This document shows positions 16,039 through 25,141 of a stretch of 64,000 nucleotides of DNA, one piece after another. Below the pieces are notes generated by a model. That model searched no databases. It worked only from the letters and a program-made list of their open reading frames with translations, and was not told where the DNA came from. Source of the stretch: Lachnospiraceae bacterium (GTDB lineage Bacteria > Bacillota > Clostridia > Lachnospirales > Lachnospiraceae); the NCBI GenBank assembly GCA_017518735.1, contig JAFWTY010000037.1, forward strand, positions 1-64,000. The letters are read 5' to 3'. Each line of letters opens with the position of its first letter. Within the stretch, counting starts at the first letter, position 1. Position numbers and translations under genes: made by a program.

Positions 16039-17427
16039 TTAGTTTGCTTTTTCAAAAGATGTACCTGCAACATAATACTTTAATGTCATGTTAAACAGAT
16101 CACAGCTCTGTTCAGTTTGGCTCGGAGTCTGTACCCTAAAGTTACTGAAGATTAACTGCTGATTTCCGTCAGCATTTGTCATCTGCTTCTTCGAATCCTT
16201 CTGGTCATATCGATAACCATTCGAAGAAGTGATAATAAAGCCACCGTTAATCGGATCAGGTGTAAGGCCAAGTTTTAAATCAAAACTTCCAAGCTGAGGA
16301 ACATCGCCCGCTTTATTGCCGTAACCGCTGTCAACCTTCTTGAGTTCAACTCCGGTCGCCTTGCCCTTTGATGTTGCGCCTTTCTTAAGCTCTACATCAT
16401 ATTTGATTTTACATCCGGCCTTGATTGCTTCATTGATATCGATTCCGGTTACTTCAACGTGAGTCGGGAATCCGTTATCATTTACATCGTTCATATTATA
16501 ATCCACGAACATACCTGAGGTCTTAACGGTAACTGCTTCCATCTGTAAGTAAACGGTAACATCCTGATTCTTGCTGTTCTTACCGGTAACCGTAATTACC
16601 TGAGTTCCTACCGGACAAGCTATACCAAATCCGGAAACAGTTTGATAAGTATCTTTTACTTTAACCTTGTAATGTTTAACATCAGATGCCGACATTCCTG
16701 TAGGTGTTGTCTTGATTGTAGAGTTATTGGACTCCACAAGTTCAAAATACATCTGTGCATCAGTACTAAGTACTGCATTTGCAATAATGTCATATTCTGC
16801 AGAAATATCATAAGGCTTATAACGAACAACCTTTTCCGCAGTCGTGGAAGGATTCGGATTTCCACCGCCACCGCTGATAGGTGCTGCTTCAACATCGAAA
16901 GGAGATTTCTCTTCTGTCAAAGTGGATCTATCCTCAACGTTGTTTCTAAAGTATGCTTCCTTGGATGCTGTATACTCTCGTCCCTCATATTCAACACCAA
17001 CAACAACCGTAACAGCATTGTCATATATGGTGGTAGTATCTGTTGTGGGACGTTTTGTAAGACCATCAAGTTTGAATAATGTAACCTGATCAGAAAGGAG
17101 CTGTGATCCGGCCACACCGGACAAACTGTAATACAAGGAATGTCCGATATGCTGAATCGTAAAGGTACCTTCCGGTCCAACAAATGTATACTTCTCAGCG
17201 CCAGGCGTAGGATCGATGGTATCGATATAAGTTGCATCAACAAGCATATCTTCTACCTGGTTTGCAACAATCTGCGCTTCCTCCTGCATCGTCGTTTCCT
17301 GAATACCGTTTTTATAGGATACCAAGGAAGTACGCATCATCATGATAATTGCAAGCATAATGATTGAAAAAATCGCAAGCGTGATAATTAATTCAGTTAA
17401 TGAATAACCTTTGTTGTTCTTTCTCAT
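16039..17427 (-). CDS. Large minor pilin, PilW/GspJ-like
   Basis: 462 residues with a type III signal: short basic leader MRKNNKG, cleavage before YSLTE, Glu at position +5, then one hydrophobic helix (about 8-30). The large exported part (31-462) is beta-rich by composition, with a flexible Gly/Asn/Pro linker near 190-200, and has no recognised enzyme motif. Long PilW/GspJ-like minor pilins usually help prime pilus assembly at the tip; this one is about twice the common length. It is the last gene of the pilus operon. Confidence 0.8.
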   Translation of the reverse strand: MRKNNKGYSLTELIITLAIFSIIMLAIIMMMRTSLVSYKNGIQETTMQEEAQIVANQVEDMLVDATYIDTIDPTPGAEKYTFVGPEGTFTIQHIGHSLYYSLSGVAGSQLLSDQVTLFKLDGLTKRPTTDTTTIYDNAVTVVVGVEYEGREYTASKEAYFRNNVEDRSTLTEEKSPFDVEAAPISGGGGNPNPSTTAEKVVRYKPYDISAEYDIIANAVLSTDAQMYFELVESNNSTIKTTPTGMSASDVKHYKVKVKDTYQTVSGFGIACPVGTQVITVTGKNSKNQDVTVYLQMEAVTVKTSGMFVDYNMNDVNDNGFPTHVEVTGIDINEAIKAGCKIKYDVELKKGATSKGKATGVELKKVDSGYGNKAGDVPQLGSFDLKLGLTPDPINGGFIITSSNGYRYDQKDSKKQMTNADGNQQLIFSNFRVQTPSQTEQSCDLFNMTLKYYVAGTSFEKAN

Positions 17428-17436
17428 GCGTTCCTC

Positions 17437-17958
17437 CTATCGAAATGTTTTTCCGGTCATCCAGTAAATCTGGAAAGCGGATTGTTTAATGGTATTGCTC
17501 TTTTTTCTAACAACAACACTGCCTGATACAGGTGTACTACTATCAATTGTTCCAATGATTCCACCCGTGGACTGCTTAAATGCCCAACGGTGAATCGCTT
17601 TGTCTTTGGAACTGGTATAATCGGTTCCCAAAAACTTGATCAAAACCTCATACTCAGCAGAGCAAATCTTTTCGCCTTTGCTTTTTACATCTGCGGGATT
17701 GGTTAGCATCTCGCCTACATAGACATATACACCATTTCCCACTTCGCAAAGATTCAAATAACCATTCTGTGATCCTTTGGTTAATGCACTTGTTCTGGCT
17801 TTGTTACTAAGGCTTTCCAATTTTTCCGATGTACGCGCAACCGTATTTCTGTTGATCGTACCGATGGAGATGGTCACCATGCCAATCATGATAGCCATGA
17901 CAGCTAAAACCATTAGCATTTCCACATAGGAGAAACCTTTGTTATTATTCGTTTTCAT
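17437..17958 (-). CDS. Minor pilin, FimT/GspH-like
   Basis: 173 residues. Leader MKTNNNKG, cleavage before FSYVE with Glu +5, then a hydrophobic helix. The mature part (SEKLESLSNKARTSALTKGSQNG...) has the short pattern typical of FimT/GspH pseudopilins, and the length fits. It is 10 bases upstream of the PilW-like gene and 15 bases downstream of the PilX-like gene. Confidence 0.8.
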   Translation of the reverse strand: MKTNNNKGFSYVEMLMVLAVMAIMIGMVTISIGTINRNTVARTSEKLESLSNKARTSALTKGSQNGYLNLCEVGNGVYVYVGEMLTNPADVKSKGEKICSAEYEVLIKFLGTDYTSSKDKAIHRWAFKQSTGGIIGTIDSSTPVSGSVVVRKKSNTIKQSAFQIYWMTGKTFR

Positions 17959-17973
17959 AAATTTCCTCCCAGA

Positions 17974-19683
17974 TTAGTCAGCGTCCTTAACATAGCCTTC
18001 AAATGTAATAGAGTTGATATAAGTCGGTGTTCCGCTTCCACCGTTGGTTCCGTAACTAAACATGTTAGAAACATGAGTATTGGTATCATCCTGAAGGAAA
18101 TCCTTTGCGGAGTAATGATTCATATCTCCGGATTCAAGGTTGCCACCGGCATTCATCTTAAAGTTATGAATATTAGCATCATAATAAGGAGTACCGTTGG
18201 TGGGCTGAGTCAGATAATCATAAATATCGGAACCCATCTTGGTAATATAGCAACCATGCTGAACATCCAGTACAAGCGGTGTATTGGATACGAATGTGGA
18301 TCCAAGGTTTGCCTGTACGATTCTGGTAGTCTTTGCATTCGAATCTGTGTGAGCAACAAATACAAGATAGTTCTTGTAATCAGAGTTCATAACATCCTGA
18401 CGAAGGAAGCAGATACCGCATGGAGTTCCATAGTAGTCAGCCGTAACCCTGATTTCCTGATCGGAAGCATAATCCTTAAAAATATTGAAGTTAGTCTTTG
18501 TTCCGTAATTCTGTGTCTTATAGGTTACTTCTTTAATAATCTTCTTAGAAATACCATCATTGGTTTTGTCGTTATCATTCAGGTTAAGGAGCGTTGCAAA
18601 AGCCTTAAAGCTGTCATCCGTAACTTCGTCGCCAATGTAAGGAGCCAATTTAGTATTATTAGGATAATATACATGCTTCTTGATATCCGCTGCAGTAGCA
18701 GGTGTGTTTACAGCAGAATATACGCAAGGCTGCGTTGTTCTTCCGGGAAGAGGTGAAGACGGCTGATAAATATGACCGCCACAAACCAACTGGGAATCAC
18801 CAAGAAGGTAAATGTCTCCATATACAGTAAGGTCACCGGTTGTAATGTAGAGACAGGTCTTATCCTTTAAAACCAAGTCTCCGTATACAGCCATGTAGTC
18901 AGAGTTAAAGTTAATCTTTGCATTATTGGTAAGCAGGAGTGCCGGTGCGGAATCCGAACCGTTCGTATACTTACCGGGGAATGTATAAGTTCCCTCACCG
19001 GCAACACCGGGGAATGTTCCAAAGGTATTACCATTTGATCCATAGGTGTAAGAACTATAATAGGTATCTCCATATAAACTCAGGAAAGAGAACTGTCCGT
19101 TAGAGGAACAGGATAAGGTGCTGTCGAAAAGCATGGAGCATTCTCCAAGACCTTTCTTCTTCGGTCCTGCAGTTGTCTGCTGTAGAATCTTAACCTTGAG
19201 ATCTGTCTTAACCTTATTTACATATCCTTCATCAGATGTCTGCTTAACAGCAAAATCCTTGAAGGTATATGTTGTTATGCTTCCGTTTACGTCTTTGGTA
19301 GCAATTCCTGTTTTAGAAAGCTCAAATCTGTCACCATCAACATAGTATGTTCCGCTGGTATCAATTCCTGCCAATGTTAATGCGTTGGTAATATCATAAA
19401 CATATCCACCACCGCCGTCAGATACAACCAAGGAATCTGCCTTGGTCGGGTTCTCGCAATAGGTACGAACCGCTGCCGTTACATTTACAAGTTCACCATC
19501 CGTTTCATAGAAGTTTTCCTTGGAATTCAGGTTCATAACCTTCATCTGGAAGTTCGAATAGGTGATGTAAAGCAATGCCGATCCAATGATTGTAAGAAAA
19601 GCAACCGCAATAAGAATGGAAATAAGTGCGATACCTTTGTTGTTATTCAAGTTCTTTGCCATCCGGCTTTCTCTCTTTTTCAT
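17974..19683 (-). CDS. Very large minor pilin, PilX/GspK-like, lacking Glu+5
   Basis: 569 residues. A longer leader (MKKRESRMAKNLNNNKG) is cleaved before IALIS, leaving Ser rather than Glu at +5, as in GspK/PilX-type tip subunits. The hydrophobic helix spans about 18-42. The mature part holds a repetitive region (about 225-315) with strands such as YGDLVLKDK and LTVYGDIYLLGDSQLVCGG that looks like a beta-solenoid. The first ATG is chosen because AGGAGGG precedes it closely; the ATG at residue 8 is an alternative. A tip-located, possibly surface-binding role is inferred. Confidence 0.78.
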   Translation of the reverse strand: MKKRESRMAKNLNNNKGIALISILIAVAFLTIIGSALLYITYSNFQMKVMNLNSKENFYETDGELVNVTAAVRTYCENPTKADSLVVSDGGGGYVYDITNALTLAGIDTSGTYYVDGDRFELSKTGIATKDVNGSITTYTFKDFAVKQTSDEGYVNKVKTDLKVKILQQTTAGPKKKGLGECSMLFDSTLSCSSNGQFSFLSLYGDTYYSSYTYGSNGNTFGTFPGVAGEGTYTFPGKYTNGSDSAPALLLTNNAKINFNSDYMAVYGDLVLKDKTCLYITTGDLTVYGDIYLLGDSQLVCGGHIYQPSSPLPGRTTQPCVYSAVNTPATAADIKKHVYYPNNTKLAPYIGDEVTDDSFKAFATLLNLNDNDKTNDGISKKIIKEVTYKTQNYGTKTNFNIFKDYASDQEIRVTADYYGTPCGICFLRQDVMNSDYKNYLVFVAHTDSNAKTTRIVQANLGSTFVSNTPLVLDVQHGCYITKMGSDIYDYLTQPTNGTPYYDANIHNFKMNAGGNLESGDMNHYSAKDFLQDDTNTHVSNMFSYGTNGGSGTPTYINSITFEGYVKDAD

Positions 19684-19694
19684 TATTTCCCTCC

Positions 19695-20324
19695 TTATCT
19701 CTTATTCGGTACTCTTGTTTCTACTACTTCAATCTTATCAAACAATCCAACATTGGAACTTCCAAATTGAGCTGTTGATGAATCCGCATCATATACTGCA
19801 ATTTCAACCGGAATCGAAATGTATTTACGAGTCGGGGTTGTTCCGGAATATAAACCACTTTCTTGGAACTTAATCGTCATATTAAAATGATATCCGTTAT
19901 AGGTTATCTTATCAATGTAGAGTATAACATCTGTTCCGGAAGGAGCAGCGCCGCCTCCTGTTCTCTGATAAAAATGTCCGGTCGGCACATTTGCTGTCGC
20001 ACCGTTCGCCACAGCATATAACGGCTTCTGGGTAGGTCCGATAATTGATGACTGATAATAGGTTGCAAGACCGGTAATTGTCTGTGGTGTTTGTTCAACC
20101 GTCTTGGAATCTTCATAAGTCTGAGCAGAAATACCTTCCATCACTGCCTGTGCAAGATCGGCCGCCGCAAGATACTTCTTGGAGCGCTGATTCATCGCAT
20201 AAGAAGAATAAAACATCTGGAGTACGGGTGCAGCAATAATCGCAAGGAGCACAACCGCACAAAGAACTTCCACAAGGGAAAATCCTTCGTTTCCGCTTCT
20301 CTTTTTCTTTTTCAAATTGTTCAT
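19695..20324 (-). CDS. Minor pilin, PilV/GspI-like
   Basis: 209 residues. Leader MNNLKKKKRSGNEG, cleavage before FSLVE with Glu +5, then a hydrophobic helix (CAVVLLAIIAAPVLQMFY). The early mature part (AADLAQAVMEGISAQ) matches the usual PilV/GspI pattern. It is the first of four minor pilin genes and has a good GGGAGG site. Together with the next three genes it forms a set resembling the GspH-I-J-K tip complex. Confidence 0.8.
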   Translation of the reverse strand: MNNLKKKKRSGNEGFSLVEVLCAVVLLAIIAAPVLQMFYSSYAMNQRSKKYLAAADLAQAVMEGISAQTYEDSKTVEQTPQTITGLATYYQSSIIGPTQKPLYAVANGATANVPTGHFYQRTGGGAAPSGTDVILYIDKITYNGYHFNMTIKFQESGLYSGTTPTRKYISIPVEIAVYDADSSTAQFGSSNVGLFDKIEVVETRVPNKR

Positions 20325-20486
20325 GAAAACCTCCCGTTTCTTGAAAAGAAAACATACACTTTCGTTTGACCATTCATAAAAAGAAAACTAATGTTAATTT
20401 CCTCTTATCAATATTCAAACACTTTTTTTCGTTTTCGAAAAGTAGTTTGACACCATCAACAAATATACTGTCATAAAAACAGGTCA

Positions 20487-20518
20487 TTCCTGCGATACAA
20501 TATCTTGTACCGCAGGAA
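20487..20518 (-). terminator. Hairpin between pilO and the minor pilins
   Basis: A 14-bp stem (20487-20500 with 20505-20518) with one G-U pair on minus-strand RNA and a four-base loop. The T-run (GTTTTTATG) comes several bases later, so it may be a partial terminator or an mRNA-processing or stability hairpin. The 209-base gap 20325-20533 shows no gene and no convincing promoter. Confidence 0.55.
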
Positions 20519-20533
20519 ACCTGATTCACAATC

Positions 20534-21238
20534 TTATTCTTCAGCCGGAGCTTCTTCCTCTTCTTCCGGAATTCCAGAAGGACGACCGAATACATTATCG
20601 GTACCGTAAGGAATGCTTTCTTCGGATGCAGGAGCAAGGCTTCTGCCTTCACCTGTTACAGCATATCTGTTCAGAACGATGGTTCCTTTGATTAATCCGG
20701 TTTCATCATCCTGATCTGCAGATACAGCGTATACTACCATTCTTTCATTCTTGTTAAGATCAAGAATCTTAGCCAGGAAGCCCTTGAAAGCTTCATATTC
20801 TGCAGCGTACTGGATTGTGGTAATGGATGCCACTGCGGAAAGGCCTTCAATCACTTCACCCGTTGCAGGATCAACTCTGTCTTCAGAAATCTGGGTAGGC
20901 TCTGCCATTGCAAAGTCAATGGTGTTCATAGCGATGGGAACGCTGTCTTCAATATCTGCTAAGAAGAAGACATTGTTCTCATCCCAGAATCCCTCAGCGA
21001 AGTTAGCTACGATTTTTCCTCTTTCGCTGTCAAGAAGGGCAATACTGTTATTATAGAATTCTCTGTTAGCATCAAGCTTTGCTAAGAAAGCTTCTCTCTC
21101 TTTCTTAGTCTCAATTGTCTGTTTTCTCTGAGCAATTTTATCATTATAGGGACGAATAATAAAGAATATCGGGCAGACAATAATCGCTACAAGAAGCAAA
21201 CCTACAAGGAGTTTTAAATCTCTATCGCTTAATTTCAT
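20534..21238 (-). CDS. pilO: Type IV pilus alignment protein, PilO-like
   Basis: 234 residues. A short cytoplasmic start, one membrane segment (LLVGLLLVAIIVCPIFFII, about 10-28), a coiled coil (about 30-60), then a ferredoxin-like extracellular domain (about 85-200) and an acidic tail ending EEEEEAPAEE. This is the PilO topology. Its ATG shares one base with the stop of the PilM-PilN gene (TAATG). PilO pairs with PilN to link the inner platform to the growing pilus. Confidence 0.78.
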   Translation of the reverse strand: MKLSDRDLKLLVGLLLVAIIVCPIFFIIRPYNDKIAQRKQTIETKKEREAFLAKLDANREFYNNSIALLDSERGKIVANFAEGFWDENNVFFLADIEDSVPIAMNTIDFAMAEPTQISEDRVDPATGEVIEGLSAVASITTIQYAAEYEAFKGFLAKILDLNKNERMVVYAVSADQDDETGLIKGTIVLNRYAVTGEGRSLAPASEESIPYGTDNVFGRPSGIPEEEEEAPAEE

Positions 21239-22974
21239 TATTCAAGCCCTCCTTCCTCTGTAGTATCTACAACCACCTGTTCAGCGGCGCCGGAAATATC
21301 CACATTGGTGGAGCCTGCAAGTGCAGCAGCAACCTCATCGCTGACAGCAGTACCCTGTGCGTTCTTAAGCTGAACAGCAATAGGGAATTCTACACTTCTG
21401 ATAACTTCCACATCTTCAATTACTTTTCCGTTCTCGTCAACAACATCGAGAATACCAAGTGCATATGCAGCAAGACCATCCTTGATGGTAGTGAGGCCAA
21501 CACCGCTGACATAATCAAGTTTCTTTAACTTGATAATGATATCTGCAACTTCTCTCTTGGTTGTACCGGTAACTTCGAAGGAGCAACTTCCGTTAACGGA
21601 TGCAAACTTATCAATGTGAGCATCAGAAGGAAGAATCTGCTCTAAATCGGTAATGAACTGAAGTACCATTTCGTTATCGGAAACAGTTCCGTCTGCAAAG
21701 TTCTTTACGATTGTATAGGAAGCAACGGAATCTTCATAATTCTGTGCAATTCCTTCAATATCTTCCATTCGACGAATATTAGCATCAATGGTATCTTCCT
21801 GGATCTTTAAGGTGTGATGATAATCCCACAGCTTTAAGAAGCAGATTGTTGCCATTACGCAGAATGCAATACCTACTGCAATAAAGAGCAATGTGTTTAC
21901 AAGGTGAGAATTCTGCTCTTTGCTCTTAGTCTGAGTAAGCTTTAATCCAATCGGATTCAAAACCGCACCGAAGTTTGCCAGGTAATGAAGAGCGGTTTCG
22001 GATGTAAGATAAGCCTTACCGCTTACACGAACACCGTTCAACTGATCAAAGTGGCTAACTTCTGCACCTAATTCGTTCTGTAATACCTCATCAATTCCTT
22101 CGATTGCGGAACCTTCACCGAATACCTTAATACCGTCGATGATTCTCTCCGGGTTACGGGATCTGTGATATTCCACGATACGTCCGATGGAACTTACCAG
22201 GTAACGAACTGCTTCTGCATATTCATCCTCGGTAACCTGCTCTTCCATCATCTTACGGTTGGAAAGGAGAACCTTAGCTTCCTTTTCGCTTAACTTCTTG
22301 ATTTCCATCATGGAGTTAATAACCGCATTTTTACCATAGGGAACGGAACGCTGTAAGATAACGTCTTTACCGGACATTACGTTTACGAATGTGGATTCCT
22401 TCTCAATCTGAAGAACCAGTTCCGTGCTTCCTTCTTTCATCTGTAAGGAAAGTAACTGGAGAACGGAGTTTCCAACATAGTCGATGTTCTCAACCTGAAG
22501 TCTTAACTCTTCAGCCAGTTCATAGTAGCTTTCTACCATATCTCTGGGAGCTGCTACTGCTGTCAGACGAGTCTTCTTTCCTTCGTCATCCTGGAAGTTC
22601 TCCATTACGGTGTGGGCAAAAATGAAGTCATTCGTTGTACTCATCGGGAAATACTCTGCAGCATTTGCCTGAAGAATCTGAGAAATCTTCTTGTCGCCCT
22701 TTACAAAAGGAATCACAATTTCCTTACTTGCAATCTTCTTCGATGCGATCGTGAAGATTACACTTTTTGCAGTAAATCCACGTCCGAAAACGCAGCCTCT
22801 TACCGCTTCTGCGATGGAAGGAACATCCGTTACATAGCCATCATCAATTGCCCCCGAAGGTGTTGAAACTTCTGTTGCGTTATTGACAATAATGCTGGTG
22901 TTGGACTTTCTAACGAGCTCGCAGATTCGCGTTACGTCATTGCCGATATAAATGGACAATAGTTTTTGTTCCAT
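21238..22974 (-). CDS. Fused PilM-PilN pilus assembly protein
   Basis: About 578 residues joining two normally separate proteins. The N-terminal part (about 1-345) is an actin-like PilM (begins MEQKLLSIYIGNDVTRICEL; includes VPSIAEAVRGC and LTAVAAPRDMVESYYELAEE). A membrane span follows (about 360-385), then coiled coil and a PilN-type periplasm-facing domain with the SFEVTGTTKREVADIIIKLKKL pattern. In most species PilM binds a short cytoplasmic tail of PilN; here they are covalently joined. The start is put at 22974 because AAAGGGG lies just upstream; an ATG 18 bases earlier is weaker. Confidence 0.82.
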   Translation of the reverse strand: MEQKLLSIYIGNDVTRICELVRKSNTSIIVNNATEVSTPSGAIDDGYVTDVPSIAEAVRGCVFGRGFTAKSVIFTIASKKIASKEIVIPFVKGDKKISQILQANAAEYFPMSTTNDFIFAHTVMENFQDDEGKKTRLTAVAAPRDMVESYYELAEELRLQVENIDYVGNSVLQLLSLQMKEGSTELVLQIEKESTFVNVMSGKDVILQRSVPYGKNAVINSMMEIKKLSEKEAKVLLSNRKMMEEQVTEDEYAEAVRYLVSSIGRIVEYHRSRNPERIIDGIKVFGEGSAIEGIDEVLQNELGAEVSHFDQLNGVRVSGKAYLTSETALHYLANFGAVLNPIGLKLTQTKSKEQNSHLVNTLLFIAVGIAFCVMATICFLKLWDYHHTLKIQEDTIDANIRRMEDIEGIAQNYEDSVASYTIVKNFADGTVSDNEMVLQFITDLEQILPSDAHIDKFASVNGSCSFEVTGTTKREVADIIIKLKKLDYVSGVGLTTIKDGLAAYALGILDVVDENGKVIEDVEVIRSVEFPIAVQLKNAQGTAVSDEVAAALAGSTNVDISGAAEQVVVDTTEEGGLE

Positions 22975-23039
22975 TATTTCGTCCCCTTTCATTAAAGTCT
23001 TTAATATTTTTTCTTAAACCGGCCATGCCGGGTTAATTC

Positions 23040-23852
23040 TTAGTAAGGTCTTGCAAAGAATCCCAGGTACCAATTGATAATCGGTTCTCCAAAAAGGATT
23101 GTCAGGTAAATACCCGCTGCAAGATACGGTCCGAATGCAAGCACATGTTCTTTCTTCTTATCTATAGACATTCGGATAATGTGGATTACGGATCCGAGAA
23201 CACAGCCGATGATCATTGCAAGAATGATATGTTTCCAGCCGAGCAATAATCCCGCGGCAGCCATCAGCTTTACATCTCCTCCACCCATTCCTCTTCCTTT
23301 GGTAATCACTACTATGAGTAAGAACAATCCGCTTACCACAAAAGCACCGATTACGTATTCATACCAGGGACCGCTCTTCGAAGCTAACCCGGTAAGAACA
23401 AAGATCACTCTTGCCAGTCCAAGAATACCAATTGCAATGTTTAAGCCAATCGGTATCTCTTTTGTTCTCTCATCGATTACGGCAAGAACGATTAAAATGG
23501 AGGAACAGATACAAAAAAGAATTGTTTCCCATCTCAAACCCCAGATATAGACAATTGCCATCCAAAGCAATGCATTCAGGGCTTCTACTATTGGATACTG
23601 AGCAGAAATCTTTGCTTTACAGGATCTGCATTTTCCGCCCTGAATAATCCAGCTCAATAACGGGATTAATTCATACCAGGAAAGCACATGACCGCAATGC
23701 ATACAATGCGAACGCTCAACGGCAATATCCTCTTTTAAAGGAATGCGAAAAATCAGTACATTCAGGAAACTTCCGACAATGATTCCAACCAGGAAAAGCA
23801 TTACAAAAATAATCACTATCGCATTTGTTTCCAAGAACAGAAAATCGCCCAT
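23040..23852 (-). CDS. pilD: Prepilin leader peptidase/N-methyltransferase
   Basis: A24 aspartyl protease of about 270 residues with roughly eight membrane segments. The N-terminal methylase-associated domain has the tetracysteine pattern CMHCGH...CRSCKA. The catalytic aspartates are in VIDERTKEIP and GMGGGDVKLM. It cleaves the leader of all five pilins in this window and methylates the new N-terminus. The start at 23852 (MGDFLFLETN) is chosen for the AAAGGGTG site; an upstream ATG 30 bases earlier is less good. First gene of the second pilus block. Confidence 0.92.
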   Translation of the reverse strand: MGDFLFLETNAIVIIFVMLFLVGIIVGSFLNVLIFRIPLKEDIAVERSHCMHCGHVLSWYELIPLLSWIIQGGKCRSCKAKISAQYPIVEALNALLWMAIVYIWGLRWETILFCICSSILIVLAVIDERTKEIPIGLNIAIGILGLARVIFVLTGLASKSGPWYEYVIGAFVVSGLFLLIVVITKGRGMGGGDVKLMAAAGLLLGWKHIILAMIIGCVLGSVIHIIRMSIDKKKEHVLAFGPYLAAGIYLTILFGEPIINWYLGFFARPY

Positions 23853-23898
23853 TTCACCCTTTCGAACGCATACTACGCCCACTTATCCAATTACGGAA

Positions 23899-23927
23899 AT
23901 TATAGCAAATATCAAGTTTCTGGGCAA
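23899..23927 (-). promoter_or_regulatory. Promoter of the prepilin peptidase-pilMN-pilO-minor pilin operon
   Basis: Minus strand: -35 TTGCCC (23922-23927), 17-base spacer, extended -10 TGCTATAAT (hexamer 23899-23904), about 45 bases upstream of the peptidase start. A weak 6-bp hairpin followed by CTATTTTTCG lies between this and the end of rfbG. Confidence 0.7.
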
Positions 23928-23986
23928 GAAAAAATTCCTTTTTCGAAAAATAGCGCCAAACTTTGTTAAAAATACACATTTTGGCT

Positions 23987-25087
23987 TTATTTGTTTTGTA
24001 TATATTGAATAATTTGCGTTTCCATCACCGGTGTAGGGTCCTCTCCGGCCAGATACGGAATCGTCCATTCAACAACCCGGTCAATGGTTTCTTCCATATT
24101 TAATGTACTGACCCATCCGAATGTTTCATGAATCTTTTCGCTGTTCAGTTTCAGGAAGTTTGCCTCATGAGGTCCTCCGTCCGGTTCATCTTTCCGTTTC
24201 GCTTCACCGGCTTTATATATGTTCCACTTTCTGCAGAACAGATCCACCAAATCTCCGGTAGCAATACAGCCTGCATCTCCCGGTCCTATGTTATAGTTTC
24301 CGGCCTTGGTCAGATCGAGCATCTGCTCCATCGCAACCATGAGGTATGCGGTAACCGGTTCCAGTACATGCTGATACGGTCTTGTGGAGTATGGGTTTCT
24401 TACAATGATTTCCTTTCCGGCTTCTATTGCTCTGACACAGTCCGGAATAATACGATTATCTGCAAAATCTCCACCCCCGAGTACATTTCCGGCACGGCAG
24501 GTGGAAATTGCAACACATCTTCCATTTTCCATTCTTCCGCTCTCTCCACCGAAAAACGAATTCTTATAGGAAGAAGTTACAAGTTCGGAACAAGATTTGG
24601 AATTAGAATAGGGATCATATCCATTTAGAATATCATCCTCCTTATATCCTCTTTCCCACTCAAAGTTACGGTATACCTTATCCGTTGTTACATTCAGGAA
24701 AGATTTGACCGATTCGGTTAGTCTGACACATTCCAAAACATTTACCGTCCCCATAACATTTACATCGTAGGTATAAACAGGATTCCGGTAGGACTCTCTT
24801 ACCAGAGGCTGGGCTGCCATATGAATCACGATTTCCGGTTTAAAATCATCAAACAGTTTCCGTAAGGATTCCAAATCCCGGATGTCTCCTTCCACATGAT
24901 GAATGAGTTCTTTGAGATTGCAGATTTCAAACAGACTCGGATCGGTTGGCGGTTGCAGTGCAAATCCGGCAACATCCGCACCAAGTTCCAACAGCATTTT
25001 GCACATCCATGCACCTTTGAATCCGGTATGCCCCGTAACCAGAACTTTCTTTCCTTTATAAAATTGTCTCAGTTTTTCACCAAGCAT
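23987..25087 (-). CDS. rfbG: CDP-glucose 4,6-dehydratase
   Basis: Extended SDR enzyme, 366 residues. It converts CDP-glucose to CDP-4-keto-6-deoxyglucose. The NAD motif is TGHTGFKGAW, the catalytic Thr/Asp are in NVTTDKVY and the YxxxK motif is YSNSK. The stretch TCRAGNVLGGGDFADNRIIPD and RPYQHVLEP is characteristic of RfbG. It is the last gene of the glycan operon, 54 bases after the reductase gene, while its partner genes rfbF and rfbH lie a few kilobases upstream in transcription order. Confidence 0.93.
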   Translation of the reverse strand: MLGEKLRQFYKGKKVLVTGHTGFKGAWMCKMLLELGADVAGFALQPPTDPSLFEICNLKELIHHVEGDIRDLESLRKLFDDFKPEIVIHMAAQPLVRESYRNPVYTYDVNVMGTVNVLECVRLTESVKSFLNVTTDKVYRNFEWERGYKEDDILNGYDPYSNSKSCSELVTSSYKNSFFGGESGRMENGRCVAISTCRAGNVLGGGDFADNRIIPDCVRAIEAGKEIIVRNPYSTRPYQHVLEPVTAYLMVAMEQMLDLTKAGNYNIGPGDAGCIATGDLVDLFCRKWNIYKAGEAKRKDEPDGGPHEANFLKLNSEKIHETFGWVSTLNMEETIDRVVEWTIPYLAGEDPTPVMETQIIQYIQNK

Positions 25088-25141
25088 ACATCAATCTCCC
25101 GTTTTAATGTTTTATCTAAACTCTTATTTCATTTACAACTC

